From NCBI GenBank assembly GCA_964351655.1, contig CAYGPD010000004.1, forward strand, positions 1-64,000: 64,000 nt of DNA. Direction: 5' to 3'. The position numbers and the translations under genes are program-made. Of this stretch, positions 32,317-40,985 are shown piece after piece. Numbering within the stretch: position 1 is the stretch's first letter; the number at the start of each line of letters is the position of its first letter. This DNA is from Hirschia sp964351655. GTDB lineage: Bacteria > Pseudomonadota > Alphaproteobacteria > Caulobacterales > Hyphomonadaceae. The notes beneath the pieces were generated by a model. That model searched no databases. It worked only from the letters and a program-made list of their open reading frames with translations, and was not told the DNA's origin.

Positions 32317-32979
32317 TTAGATTGACGTGAGTGCCCAATACAGCGTCAGAGAATATGCAATCATCATAATGCCAGCCTTGAAGAGTGCCATGCTCGCATG
32401 GGCGCGCACGATGGGAACACTTGCGGTGGCTGCGATTTGTGAGATTGCGTTGGCTATCTGGTTTGAGATATCTTCTTGAGAATAACGCGATAGAGCAATC
32501 CAGTAGCGCACTTTGGCATCTTGAGTTTGTACCATGACTTGCTCATAGGCTTTATCGAAAACATTGGCGGCGACCATCTCACGCAATGCTTGGAACAAAT
32601 TCCATTTATGTGTACGGCTTAACCCCCATATCTGGCTCGCGCTGGGGTATAACACCCATGCGTCACGGATTAAGAATAGGGTTAGTGTGAGCGTGACGAT
32701 ATAACCAAGGGCTTGTAGGTCATACACTCCCATAAAATAAAAACTGATCAGGATCGCAATGAAGGCGACCTTGAAGAGCATGTTGCGCATAAAGCCGAGC
32801 AATTGTTCGCCGATTATAGATTTGACCTGTGTTTCTAGGTCGTGAATGGCTATATCTTGCGCCTCAGCGATTTTGCTTTTTATTGTTTTTTCTATGCGTT
32901 TATCGATTTGATTGCGTGCGAGTGCTGCGCCGCCGGTGAGGGCTGCTGCTGCCAGTCCGAATGCGCGAAAAATTGACAT
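32317..32979 (-). CDS. Membrane protein of unknown function
   Basis: 220 residues. The N-terminus is a short hydrophobic stretch (FGLAAAALTGGAALA), followed by an amphipathic segment rich in Lys/Glu (residues ~23-60), two transmembrane helices around KVAFIAILISFYFMGV and LGYIVTLTLTLFLI, and a terminal helix GIMMIAYSLTLYWAL. It lies 27 bases after the TPR-protein gene on the same strand. No family recognised. Confidence 0.7.
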   Translation of the reverse strand: MSIFRAFGLAAAALTGGAALARNQIDKRIEKTIKSKIAEAQDIAIHDLETQVKSIIGEQLLGFMRNMLFKVAFIAILISFYFMGVYDLQALGYIVTLTLTLFLIRDAWVLYPSASQIWGLSRTHKWNLFQALREMVAANVFDKAYEQVMVQTQDAKVRYWIALSRYSQEDISNQIANAISQIAATASVPIVRAHASMALFKAGIMMIAYSLTLYWALTSI

Positions 32980-33006
32980 AGTGTTTCTAGTTGTCGCTGC
33001 TCGTAT

Positions 33007-33933
33007 CTATTCAGCGGCGGTGCATTCCAGAATATCTTCAAAGACTGGATGACGCGGCGCTAATTGCTGGGCCTTTGTTTGTGCATCCCATGCTTCTTGG
33101 CATTTTCCAAGGGCAGCGAGTGTCATTGCCTTATTAAAAAATATGTCTGGGTTTTTAGGATCTAATTCTAAGGCAGATTCGCAAAATGAAATACCTTTTT
33201 CTGCGCGTCCCATGCGGGTGAGGAGTAAGCAGTGGCTGCTCAGAAAGAGTGGGTTTTCGGGTTGCCCGCTAACAACAGTCGCGGAATAGATTAAAGCCGC
33301 TTCAAATTGCTCGATGCTGGCGAGTACACCTGCGCGGCGCGCTGCATCCATGAGTGATCCAATTGGGAGAGTTTGGTATCTTTGGAGAATGTCATCTGCT
33401 TCGGCAATGTCTAAATGGACAGACACAGGCACAAGCACTTCGAGCAACGGTTCGAGGAGATCATTGTCCAGAGGGACATTTTTGCCTGCGCCGAGTTGTC
33501 CTTCTTTTATCCAGCGATAAGAAAATTTAGCGTGGTTACCTGCTTTGGAGTTTTCGCCAACACGCCAATATGTGCTTGCACGTAGAGCATGGGCATATGC
33601 GTCTAAGTTATTTGGCCCACCATCAGCTGGCGTACTTAAATCAAAGAAACGTGCCGCAGATTGATAGTCGCCATTAAAATAAGCCTGTGCGCCTATGTTG
33701 GAATAGGCGAGCATTGACGCTTGACTACCCGGATCTGCTTGACGCGCACATTCTACCCATTTTTCAGGCGCATCAAATGCTTCAAGACAGGGTTGAGGTA
33801 TGGAAGGGGTGTTTTCAGAGGCTGGTGTTTGGTCGTTTTGCGACTGCGCGATAGCGGAATAAGGAAATATGCTCATTGCCATCAAAGATAAGGCGGCTAT
33901 TTTTGTAGGGCGCAGCACAGCGATCATTTGCAA
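33007..33933 (-). CDS. Periplasmic TPR-repeat protein
   Basis: 308 residues. The signal peptide (LRPTKIAALSLMAMSIFPYSAIAQ) ends at AIA-Q. The mature part has TPR-like helix pairs, clearest at SNIGAQAYFNGDYQSAARFFDLS and NPDIFFNKAMTLAALGKCQEAW. Such proteins usually act as protein-interaction scaffolds in the periplasm. An ATG at residue 3 is a second possible start. It is upstream of, and probably cotranscribed with, the membrane protein gene ending at 32317. Confidence 0.78.
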   Translation of the reverse strand: MQMIAVLRPTKIAALSLMAMSIFPYSAIAQSQNDQTPASENTPSIPQPCLEAFDAPEKWVECARQADPGSQASMLAYSNIGAQAYFNGDYQSAARFFDLSTPADGGPNNLDAYAHALRASTYWRVGENSKAGNHAKFSYRWIKEGQLGAGKNVPLDNDLLEPLLEVLVPVSVHLDIAEADDILQRYQTLPIGSLMDAARRAGVLASIEQFEAALIYSATVVSGQPENPLFLSSHCLLLTRMGRAEKGISFCESALELDPKNPDIFFNKAMTLAALGKCQEAWDAQTKAQQLAPRHPVFEDILECTAAE

Positions 33934-34113
33934 TCTCCAAAACCAAAGCGGTGTCGATCAGATCAAATAGCACCCTATGTCGACAAATTAAGGTGTGACA
34001 CGAGGATATGTCCCTGCATACAGGCAAAAATATGTTCGTTACTGCTAAATTAATAGCAAAATTAATGGTGATATTCATAAAATAATCAAATTTTGTGTGC
34101 CATTAAGAGCGCC

Positions 34114-34536
34114 ATGTCTATATCATCACAAACTTTGCCTCAAATATTGTTATTTGCTGCCGGAACAGTCTTCGGTGGGCTCGTCGCGTTCTTCACGTGG
34201 GGGATGTTATCTCCAGGTGACCCATCGCAATCATTTTTGCCTATCTTCATGCCACATCAGGATAAATTTCTGCATTTTGTGGCTTTTGGAATGATGGCGT
34301 TTCCTGCTGGCATTGTGTTGCCACGTCGGTATTTGGGGTTTGTCTTAATGAGCCTGATTGCACTTGCCGCTGGAATGGAGTTTGCGCAAGCAGCTAGCAA
34401 TACTGGACGCCAAAGTTCATGGATAGATTTTTGGGCAAGTAGTATTGGCGCGCTTTCAGCGTGTACGTTCTTACTTATATGTCGGCGTGCCTATGGGCGC
34501 GTTCGTGAAAAGCAGGCTGTCTCTGCTGCTGAATAA
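34114..34536 (+). CDS. VanZ-like membrane protein
   Basis: 140 residues from the ATG at 34114 (a TTG-initiated frame starts at 34093). It has four predicted transmembrane helices and the VanZ-family pattern DKFLHFVAFGMMAFPAG, then GMEFAQAAS and SSWIDFWASSIGALS. VanZ-type proteins are membrane proteins of unclear biochemical role; one confers teicoplanin resistance. Read alone it is unlikely to be a resistance gene. It precedes the TIR/macro gene by 112 AT-rich bases. Confidence 0.8.
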   Translation: MSISSQTLPQILLFAAGTVFGGLVAFFTWGMLSPGDPSQSFLPIFMPHQDKFLHFVAFGMMAFPAGIVLPRRYLGFVLMSLIALAAGMEFAQAASNTGRQSSWIDFWASSIGALSACTFLLICRRAYGRVREKQAVSAAE

Positions 34537-34648
34537 GTTTACCCAAGGGTATATTATATTTTAAAATTCGATTTCTTTTGTTGTCTGCCCTGTTATCATG
34601 GTTAATATGGTCCGTAGTATCGTATAAGCTGACAGGTTGGTGGGACAC

Positions 34649-35989
34649 ATGGCCGACAAAAATCAGAACTATTGTGGGTATGATGAAGAAGATGCTGACA
34701 GCATCGATGTCGTTCTGATAGCGCCTTTCCAACCCGAAGAACGCAAGGAATTTGATCTCTTTCTAATTGAAGTGATTGGGCCTGCAATTGTTCGGGTTGA
34801 GAAGAAAACCGGCCGTACAGTTCAAGTTGCTATTTTTAATGAACTTCTGGAAAACGATGATATAACGCATGAGTTTATTTATCGGGTATTGCACCTTGCT
34901 GACATAGCAATTGCTGATGTCAGCGCAAGCAATGGTGAATTGGACGCACGTGTATTGAGCGCATTTTCCATGCGTCAGGCTCTGACAGCGAAGCCTGCCA
35001 TTCCTCTCACGCGAGACCCCGAGCCGAGAGATTATCCGTTTAATTTACAAGGTTTGGTGCTGAATGCGGCTTCAGAGAATGCGCGTGTGAATGCTCAGGC
35101 TGTGTTGTATTCTCATATTTTAGCTGCCTTCGAAGGACAGCCAAAGGGCACATATGTGAGTGATGTATTTGCCAGTTTAACGGCATTGCGCACTGACCTG
35201 CGTGGTTCGCGGGGAAGTTCAGGTGTGCATCCCAACTATGAAGTCATCAAATATCAACCGCTAAACTCTCGTCCGGATGTGCAACCTCCTCGATTTGAAA
35301 TCGCGATGGGTGATTTGCGTCTTGTCAAGAATGTGGATGTTTGGATCAATCCTGAAAATACGCACATGGAAATGGCGCGTGTGTTCGACTCTTCAATATC
35401 GGGCATAGTGCGGCATATGTCGTCCAATTGGTCTAATTCCGGCACGCGTTCGGATGACTATATACGACGTAAACTTGCCGAGGAGATGAAAGGTGAAGTC
35501 GTGGCCGAAGGGGCTGCCTTGATGACACCCTGCAAAGGACAATTGCGTGATGTACATTTTGTAAAGCGTGTTGTTCATGTCGCGGCGGTTGCCGTTAATG
35601 ATGATGATGCGGGGTGTGGCTATAGCGCAATCGACAATGTGGGTGTGTGTTTATCGCAAGCTTTGCAACGTATTCAAGAACATAATCTTAGCTGGATGGG
35701 GCGAGGGCATAACAGGTTAGCTAGTGTGATTACTCCGCTTCTAGGTGTAGGCTCTAATCCAGAAATTGCGTTTAAAAACGTGCTTTCTATGTTGGAACAT
35801 GCCGTAAAGTTTTTTGATTCCAATCCTGATTGTCTGATCGAGAGATTTGTTGTTCTGGCATATTCCAGTGAGGATAGACGCCTTATTCGCAAAGCATTGA
35901 AACGTATTCCACAGCTTGAGAATTTGCCAGTTTCCGGTGGCGCGCCCTGCCACATTCAAATGGATGACCTTTCATCAGGGGAAGTCTAA
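34649..35989 (+). CDS. TIR/NDT-like domain plus macro-like domain protein (putative sensor of a defence pair)
   Basis: 446 residues from the ATG at 34649; an in-frame TTG at 34637 adds four. Residues ~18-165 look like a TIR-like/nucleoside deoxyribosyltransferase-like Rossmann domain: VVLIAPFQPEERKEFDLFL, then LHLADIAIADVSASNGELDARVLSAF, where YELG-type proteins carry a catalytic Glu. Residues ~212-410 resemble a macro domain: FEIAMGDLRLVKNVDVWINPENT, GEVVAEGAALMTPCKGQL, VKRVVHVAAVAV and SVITPLLGVGSN; the usual GGGV loop is missing. Such domains make or bind ADP-ribose-type nucleotides. The TAA overlaps the ATG of the phospholipase gene (TAATG), so both are translationally coupled. The assignment is by eye; the function is inferred. 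Confidence 0.78.
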   Translation: MADKNQNYCGYDEEDADSIDVVLIAPFQPEERKEFDLFLIEVIGPAIVRVEKKTGRTVQVAIFNELLENDDITHEFIYRVLHLADIAIADVSASNGELDARVLSAFSMRQALTAKPAIPLTRDPEPRDYPFNLQGLVLNAASENARVNAQAVLYSHILAAFEGQPKGTYVSDVFASLTALRTDLRGSRGSSGVHPNYEVIKYQPLNSRPDVQPPRFEIAMGDLRLVKNVDVWINPENTHMEMARVFDSSISGIVRHMSSNWSNSGTRSDDYIRRKLAEEMKGEVVAEGAALMTPCKGQLRDVHFVKRVVHVAAVAVNDDDAGCGYSAIDNVGVCLSQALQRIQEHNLSWMGRGHNRLASVITPLLGVGSNPEIAFKNVLSMLEHAVKFFDSNPDCLIERFVVLAYSSEDRRLIRKALKRIPQLENLPVSGGAPCHIQMDDLSSGEV

Positions 35990-38910
35990 TGGCTGTCTTG
36001 TTTGAGAAAAAAATTGGGAGCGCCAAAGCCGGCGAGATATCCTCTATTGATGCAGAAACGCGTCAGAAACAAGCGCGGATAAAGTTTCGTAAACTTAAGT
36101 CGAAAAATGATTTAGGGTTTGAAGCTGAAAGATCAACATATTGGAGCCGATGGCTGACAATATGGAATGTGCTTCGCCCTATCTGGCCGCTATTTGTTGC
36201 GAACTTCTTTGTCTGCGTCATAGCTTTTGGGACAGACCAAGGTCGTGAAGCTGCTAAGTTTGCGATGACTTATTCAGGGCAATACCCGTTTGTGCGCCCT
36301 ATCGCGACGATGCTGGCTTTAACGTGGTTTGCCATCTCGCTACATGAAGTGTGTCTTAGAGCCATAACGCGAGACTATCCGTTTTCTGCACGTGCGAATC
36401 CGATATTGAAGACAAGGTTTATCGTCTCCTTTTTGGTTTCTCTTGTTACGCCGTTGGTGTTTTTTATATTCTACGTCAATACGTTAGTGGATGTCTCCAA
36501 CAATGATCCTACGATCATGGGTGGGCTTGAATTTGAGAAAATTCTCTTCCCTGGTCTATATATGGACCGTGTGCTGATGGTGCTGGTTGGCGCGATTGCT
36601 GTGTCTGCGACCTATGATGGGTTTGGGTATTATTTTAGGCATCGCATCGTTCATTTCTCTCGCCCGATCGAGCGCATAGCATTGAATTTATTTCCAATAC
36701 TGATGTTTGTGTATTTGGGAATGCTCGCTTGGAATTTTGTGTTTGCACCAGTTTTCTGGCTTATCCTTGCAATGATACAGTCAGGTGGGATGATTGAAGA
36801 AGCGACGGGACGCCAAGCTGCACGAACTGGGACAATTTTAACGGCATTATCGTTGATTGGATCTGCATGTGCGATCAAAGTGTTTCATCGTATAAGTGTG
36901 CGCCGCCACTATGCAAATTTTCATCAGTTTGTTGTGTTTCGTCGTTGGCACAATTGGGTGATGGGAACACTTTTCGTAATTTCTCTAGGCATGGCGATAC
37001 TATATCTTGTATTGCCAGGCACTATGGCCTCATTGTTTGGGCCTGTGTTTACATTGCTAGCAAGTGTAGGATTACTGGCAGGCATTTTTACGTTTTTAGC
37101 TATTTTGGCTTCTCATTATCACGGTTTTCCGACCATCATTGCTGTCGTATTTCTGATGGGATTGGGTCCAGTTTTAGGGCCAGTAAAATTTCACAATGTG
37201 GCGCTGACACAACCTGATACGCTGCTCAGCTCTGCGCCTGCTACCAGCGTGCCGACCCACCCGCATCTGCCCATCATGGAGGATGCTGTGCGTCTGTGGC
37301 GTGAGAGCCGTCCCAGTGATGCGCCTGCGATAGTGGTGTTAGCGGAAGGTGGCGGAATTCGGGCTGCATTGCACACAGCAAGCTTACTGTCTTGTTTGGA
37401 TGAAACACTTGGCGGGGAGGTTTACGACAATCTCTTCACTATGTCTGGAGTATCAGGTGGGGCTGTTGGTGTGAGTAGTTATTTGGCGGCGCGTGCTGAT
37501 GGGTTGGCACAAACTGCGAGTATGAAAACGGGTGATAGTTGGTACGAGCATGGCTGTAATTTTGACCTTGCAAAGCGCCAAGGCAAGTTTGAGGCGACAG
37601 ATGACATGTCCGCGCGCAACCTGTCCGAGTTTCTACAGGCAGATTTCTTTTCTCCCGCTCTTGCTGGGTTGGTCTTTCGAGACTTTCCGCAAGATATTTC
37701 CATTATTTGTGTCGTAGTAGATTGCGGGTTTGCAGATCGAGCAAAATTGTTTGAAGACGCGTTTATCGATACATATCGCATGATGGGCGATCGGCGCAGT
37801 ATGCAGAAAACGCAAAAAGCACTTGCGCCGGGGTATGATGGTGATTGGTTTGCTGCACCTTTTTTAGATGTGGTGAATGTGGCCAATAGTCGAGCGAATG
37901 TGCGCGAGGGTGGTCCCATAATTTTCTTAAATTCGTTTGATGCAAAATCAGGACGTCCTGCTGTGGTGTCGAATGTGTCTTTAGAAACTGACGGATGGAC
38001 GGACGATGCCAGCACGAGCGGGAGTGTCTATGGCATGACAAATCTGCTAGAAAAAATGTGTGGTGGAGAAAGCATTTCGCTTGCGACGGCAGCGCATCTT
38101 TCAGCGAGGTTTCCGCTTGTCAGTCCTCCAGGTCGTTTAGAGTTGGAGGACTGCAAAACGCGCGCTGGATTGGGAAAAGAGATTGATGATGCAGAGCGCA
38201 AAGATGCGGGCATCGGATTATATGTGGATGGCGGATATTTTGATAATTCGGGAGCATCTTCATCCCAAGCTGCTTTGAAATTATTGCGCGAACAAGACCG
38301 TGATGAATGTTTGAAAGATATAGCAGATGCTCAAAATGGGGGCGTAAAAGCGATACGAAATTGTGTGCGGCCGATTATAGTCTTGCATATTGTGCATCGC
38401 TCTCACGCGGGCAAAGAGCTGGATACACGTCTTAGTCCATTCTATGAATTTGCGACACCGGCTGAAGCTGTGATGGCTGCGCGTGGTGTGCATGGAGATG
38501 TGCCGATCCAACGCTTATGTGAAAGTGCAGCAGGGCGAATTAAAGCGCCTGTGGGCTGCCGCAAATTAAACGGTTGGCTTGCTGACGCAGATTTGGACGT
38601 CACAGCTGAAGAATATGCTGAGAAGTTGATTTATAATCCTGAAGTCGTGTTTGAAACATGGATTGATGTAGACCAGAATACCGCCGCGCCGCGTTTGATT
38701 TGGATGCGCTCACCCTTGCAGTTTGCAGCTGATGTAGATGATGTGGGGGTGCGTTTGCCCCTAGGTTGGTTGTTGGGGGAAACAGGGCCGACAATTCTCA
38801 AGCGGGTGAATGCGCATGTTGACCGTATGCGGGCAAGCCTTGGGTGTTATGTGCGAGATGATTATTCGCCTGATACATTGGTGCAATGTCAGGGCGCTGC
38901 ACTGAATTAG
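35989..38910 (+). CDS. Multi-pass membrane protein with C-terminal patatin-like phospholipase domain
   Basis: 973 residues. The first ~405 hold eight or nine transmembrane helices (from about residue 57 to 405). The rest is a patatin-like domain with all catalytic elements: oxyanion motif GGGIR at 454-458, nucleophile Ser489 in SGVSGGAVG, and catalytic Asp747 in VDGGYFDNSG. Patatin enzymes cleave acyl chains from membrane lipids. Anchoring it in the membrane, coupled by overlap to a nucleotide-type sensor gene, resembles the effector half of a CBASS- or Thoeris-like abortive-infection system. Other options are lipid remodelling or lysophospholipase housekeeping. The gene ends 36 bases before the 3' end of a tRNA-Arg. 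Confidence 0.88.
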   Translation: MAVLFEKKIGSAKAGEISSIDAETRQKQARIKFRKLKSKNDLGFEAERSTYWSRWLTIWNVLRPIWPLFVANFFVCVIAFGTDQGREAAKFAMTYSGQYPFVRPIATMLALTWFAISLHEVCLRAITRDYPFSARANPILKTRFIVSFLVSLVTPLVFFIFYVNTLVDVSNNDPTIMGGLEFEKILFPGLYMDRVLMVLVGAIAVSATYDGFGYYFRHRIVHFSRPIERIALNLFPILMFVYLGMLAWNFVFAPVFWLILAMIQSGGMIEEATGRQAARTGTILTALSLIGSACAIKVFHRISVRRHYANFHQFVVFRRWHNWVMGTLFVISLGMAILYLVLPGTMASLFGPVFTLLASVGLLAGIFTFLAILASHYHGFPTIIAVVFLMGLGPVLGPVKFHNVALTQPDTLLSSAPATSVPTHPHLPIMEDAVRLWRESRPSDAPAIVVLAEGGGIRAALHTASLLSCLDETLGGEVYDNLFTMSGVSGGAVGVSSYLAARADGLAQTASMKTGDSWYEHGCNFDLAKRQGKFEATDDMSARNLSEFLQADFFSPALAGLVFRDFPQDISIICVVVDCGFADRAKLFEDAFIDTYRMMGDRRSMQKTQKALAPGYDGDWFAAPFLDVVNVANSRANVREGGPIIFLNSFDAKSGRPAVVSNVSLETDGWTDDASTSGSVYGMTNLLEKMCGGESISLATAAHLSARFPLVSPPGRLELEDCKTRAGLGKEIDDAERKDAGIGLYVDGGYFDNSGASSSQAALKLLREQDRDECLKDIADAQNGGVKAIRNCVRPIIVLHIVHRSHAGKELDTRLSPFYEFATPAEAVMAARGVHGDVPIQRLCESAAGRIKAPVGCRKLNGWLADADLDVTAEEYAEKLIYNPEVVFETWIDVDQNTAAPRLIWMRSPLQFAADVDDVGVRLPLGWLLGETGPTILKRVNAHVDRMRASLGCYVRDDYSPDTLVQCQGAALN

Positions 38911-38946
38911 GTCACGGATGTCAGGAAATGGAGAGCATGAGATACG

Positions 38947-39022
38947 TGGCGTCCCCGGCAGGACTCTAACCTGCGACCTGCCGCTTAGGAGGCGGCTGCT
39001 CTATACTCTGAGCTACGGGGAC
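38947..39022 (-). tRNA. tRNA-Arg (anticodon CCT)
   Basis: 76 nucleotides on the minus strand with encoded CCA. The acceptor arms GTCCCCG/CGGGGAC pair perfectly, the anticodon loop CTCCTAA gives anticodon CCT (38987-38989), and the T-arm is GCAGG/CCTGC. The 3' end faces the phospholipase gene. tRNA-Arg(CCT) is a known integration target of mobile elements in other bacteria, but I found no duplicated 3' end and no integrase in the window. Confidence 0.97.
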
Positions 39023-39115
39023 ACGCACGCTGTGTGTCTATCGGATAGTTTCGACGATAGCTAGTTTTCAGCGAAGAAAATTGAAGCGCCGCATTTCTCT
39101 GCCGAAAGAGCTAGC

Positions 39116-39649
39116 TTATTTGTGAGTTCCGCGGATAGGGTAGTTGTTCTCTGGATTGCGGATGAATTTGATCCCGCCAGCGAGCGATTGAAACGATGGA
39201 CGGGCAAAAGGCGCGTTTGAAATATTCAATACCTGTACATTGCCCTCAGCATTGACGATGAAAATGCCTGGTTCTGCAAAAGGTTGATCTGTTTCTTGAG
39301 GTGAGCGTGGGTCTGAAATGTAGAGGCCCAGTTTTTTCATATCTGCAATCGAAAGATCATATCCAACTGTGAACTTTGGAGACACATCTTTCATTTGTAT
39401 CTCAACTTTTTCCAGCGGGTCACCAGATACAGCAACAACATCGACGCCCAGCTCGTTTAAGGCTTGTAAGTTGTCATTTAATTCTTTGAGATGGGCTGTG
39501 CACATTGGGCAATGCTTGCCCCGATATACGACAACCATTTTCCAATCGAAAGGCGCACTTGGTTTGCCAAGTGTTACATTGCCGCCACCGAAACGGGGGA
39601 CTGTGATGTCTGGAAATTTTGAGCCAGCTTCTAATTTAAAGGCTGTCAT
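39116..39649 (-). CDS. AhpC/TSA-family peroxiredoxin-like protein
   Basis: 177 residues from the ATG at 39649, with AGGAG six bases upstream; a longer frame to 39685 has no ribosome site. Thioredoxin fold with the redox motif KHCPMCTAHLKEL (CxxC at the start of a helix), GDPLEKVEI and a C-terminal part FAEPGIFIVNAEGNVQV. Proteins of this class reduce peroxides with thiol donors; the CxxC form may also be a resolving pair. It is a single-gene unit between the tRNA and the Rieske oxygenase. Confidence 0.87.
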   Translation of the reverse strand: MTAFKLEAGSKFPDITVPRFGGGNVTLGKPSAPFDWKMVVVYRGKHCPMCTAHLKELNDNLQALNELGVDVVAVSGDPLEKVEIQMKDVSPKFTVGYDLSIADMKKLGLYISDPRSPQETDQPFAEPGIFIVNAEGNVQVLNISNAPFARPSFQSLAGGIKFIRNPENNYPIRGTHK

Positions 39650-39739
39650 AATGAACTCCTGAATATGTGTGAGGTCGTTCATCACATATTGGGAGGTATC
39701 TCACTCAATGTAACCAGCTCTCAAAAATGTGATCACTCT

Positions 39740-40864
39740 CTAGCTTCGCCAGCTTAAAGTGCGCGCTTGAATTGGATTGGTGAATTCACGCTTTTCCGTG
39801 CAACTGGCAGCCCATTCGCGTTTTAGCTGTTGATACCATTTCGCTTGAACGTCGATATCATCAATCCAAAGCATGGCTTTTTGGTATTTCATGCCGCGAT
39901 TTTGCAGATCTACCATTTCCTTATCTTGCAATAAGAAAGTGCGTCCCATGCGTTTTACAATCGGAGAGGCGAGTTTTAGGAGCGGTGCATTTTCTATCCA
40001 CGTGATTTGGGTAACGCGTGTGCTCTTTTCCTGTTGAGGTGTCAGGCAGGTGAGGGTGAAAAAACGAGCCTTTTCATTCTCAACAACTTCCCAGCGCATG
40101 CCGGGGAGTTGAAAAACGATTTCTGTCGTTACTTCATCGCCAAAGACCATTGAATACAGTTTGGAATTTCCAGAAGGCTTGTGGCGCGCAATTGCCCAGC
40201 CGCGTGTGCGAGGCTCAAAGGGTTTCTTCTTGATTTTAAATCCTGAAGACGGTGGACGCCACCACCATTGATTATGCACGAAGGGCACATGTGCAGGGTC
40301 CATCAATCCCACAACTGCATCATCCATATGGGCGTTAAAGTCCTCAACGATGACAAAGCTGGGGGCATCTGGCAATTGGCCAAAATCAGGCGGAGCTAAT
40401 TCGGGTTCTCCGTCAAATCGCGGATTGTGGGAGACATAAATATATACCGCACCATTGGCTTCATGCAGCGGATATTTGCGCACCTTGACGCGAGATGGTT
40501 CTGTTTTGTCTTCGGGCGTGAGCGAGGGCATGTGTTTGCACACGCCATCATTCGTGCCAAAGCGCCAGCCATGATAGGGGCATTCTATTGTTGGGGTGCC
40601 GTCAGTGTCGATTTGTTTACCCGAAGAAAGTGGCACAAGGCGGTGAGGACAGATATCACGCAGCGCAAATGCTTTACCATCGCCAGAGCGGCCCAATAAA
40701 ACGGGTTGGCCCAGTATCTCGCGATTAAGATGTTTACCCGCAACAAGCTCATTCGACATGGCGGCTAAATACCAACAATCGGTGAGCCAGCCTTCTTCTG
40801 TAATACCAATTTTCTTTTTGGTTGGAGAAGGTGAAGGTGGAGTATCTGTTGTGTCTGCTGGCAT
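39740..40864 (-). CDS. Rieske non-heme iron oxygenase, alpha subunit
   Basis: 374 residues. The Rieske cluster motif is present (CPHRLVPLSSG, then CPYHGWRFG) at about residues 72-102, and the mononuclear-iron region has the D-x2-H-x4-H pattern in LMDPAHVPFVHN. It should oxidise an aromatic or related substrate using electrons from a separate reductase, which is not found nearby. It follows ccr on the same strand after 121 bases that carry a spaced variant of the EMC motif (40927-40944). No substrate can be assigned. Confidence 0.88.
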   Translation of the reverse strand: MPADTTDTPPSPSPTKKKIGITEEGWLTDCWYLAAMSNELVAGKHLNREILGQPVLLGRSGDGKAFALRDICPHRLVPLSSGKQIDTDGTPTIECPYHGWRFGTNDGVCKHMPSLTPEDKTEPSRVKVRKYPLHEANGAVYIYVSHNPRFDGEPELAPPDFGQLPDAPSFVIVEDFNAHMDDAVVGLMDPAHVPFVHNQWWWRPPSSGFKIKKKPFEPRTRGWAIARHKPSGNSKLYSMVFGDEVTTEIVFQLPGMRWEVVENEKARFFTLTCLTPQQEKSTRVTQITWIENAPLLKLASPIVKRMGRTFLLQDKEMVDLQNRGMKYQKAMLWIDDIDVQAKWYQQLKREWAASCTEKREFTNPIQARTLSWRS

Positions 40865-40926
40865 GCTCGCGCTCTTTAAACTACGCTAGGGGGTAAGTTT
40901 GGGTGTGCGTAGTCTTCCATGCGCTT

Positions 40927-40944
40927 TTGTGCTGATCAAGGCAA
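40927..40944 (-). promoter_or_regulatory. EMC-like motif with longer spacer before the Rieske gene
   Basis: On the minus strand: TTGC-CTTGATC-AGCACAA, the same half-sites as the EMC motif but with a seven-base spacer. It lies 63-80 bases before the Rieske gene. It may be a coincidence. Confidence 0.3.
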
Positions 40945-40985
40945 GATGCACATTGGCTAAAAGCGCGAGCATGTCATTTCTTATA

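Noticed and set aside
34537..38946. Attachment-site repeats flanking the TIR/macro-patatin pair.
   Set aside because: I compared the tRNA-Arg 3' end with the spacers at 33.9-34.1 and 34.5-34.6 kb and saw no copy. No integrase or transposase gene is present in the window.
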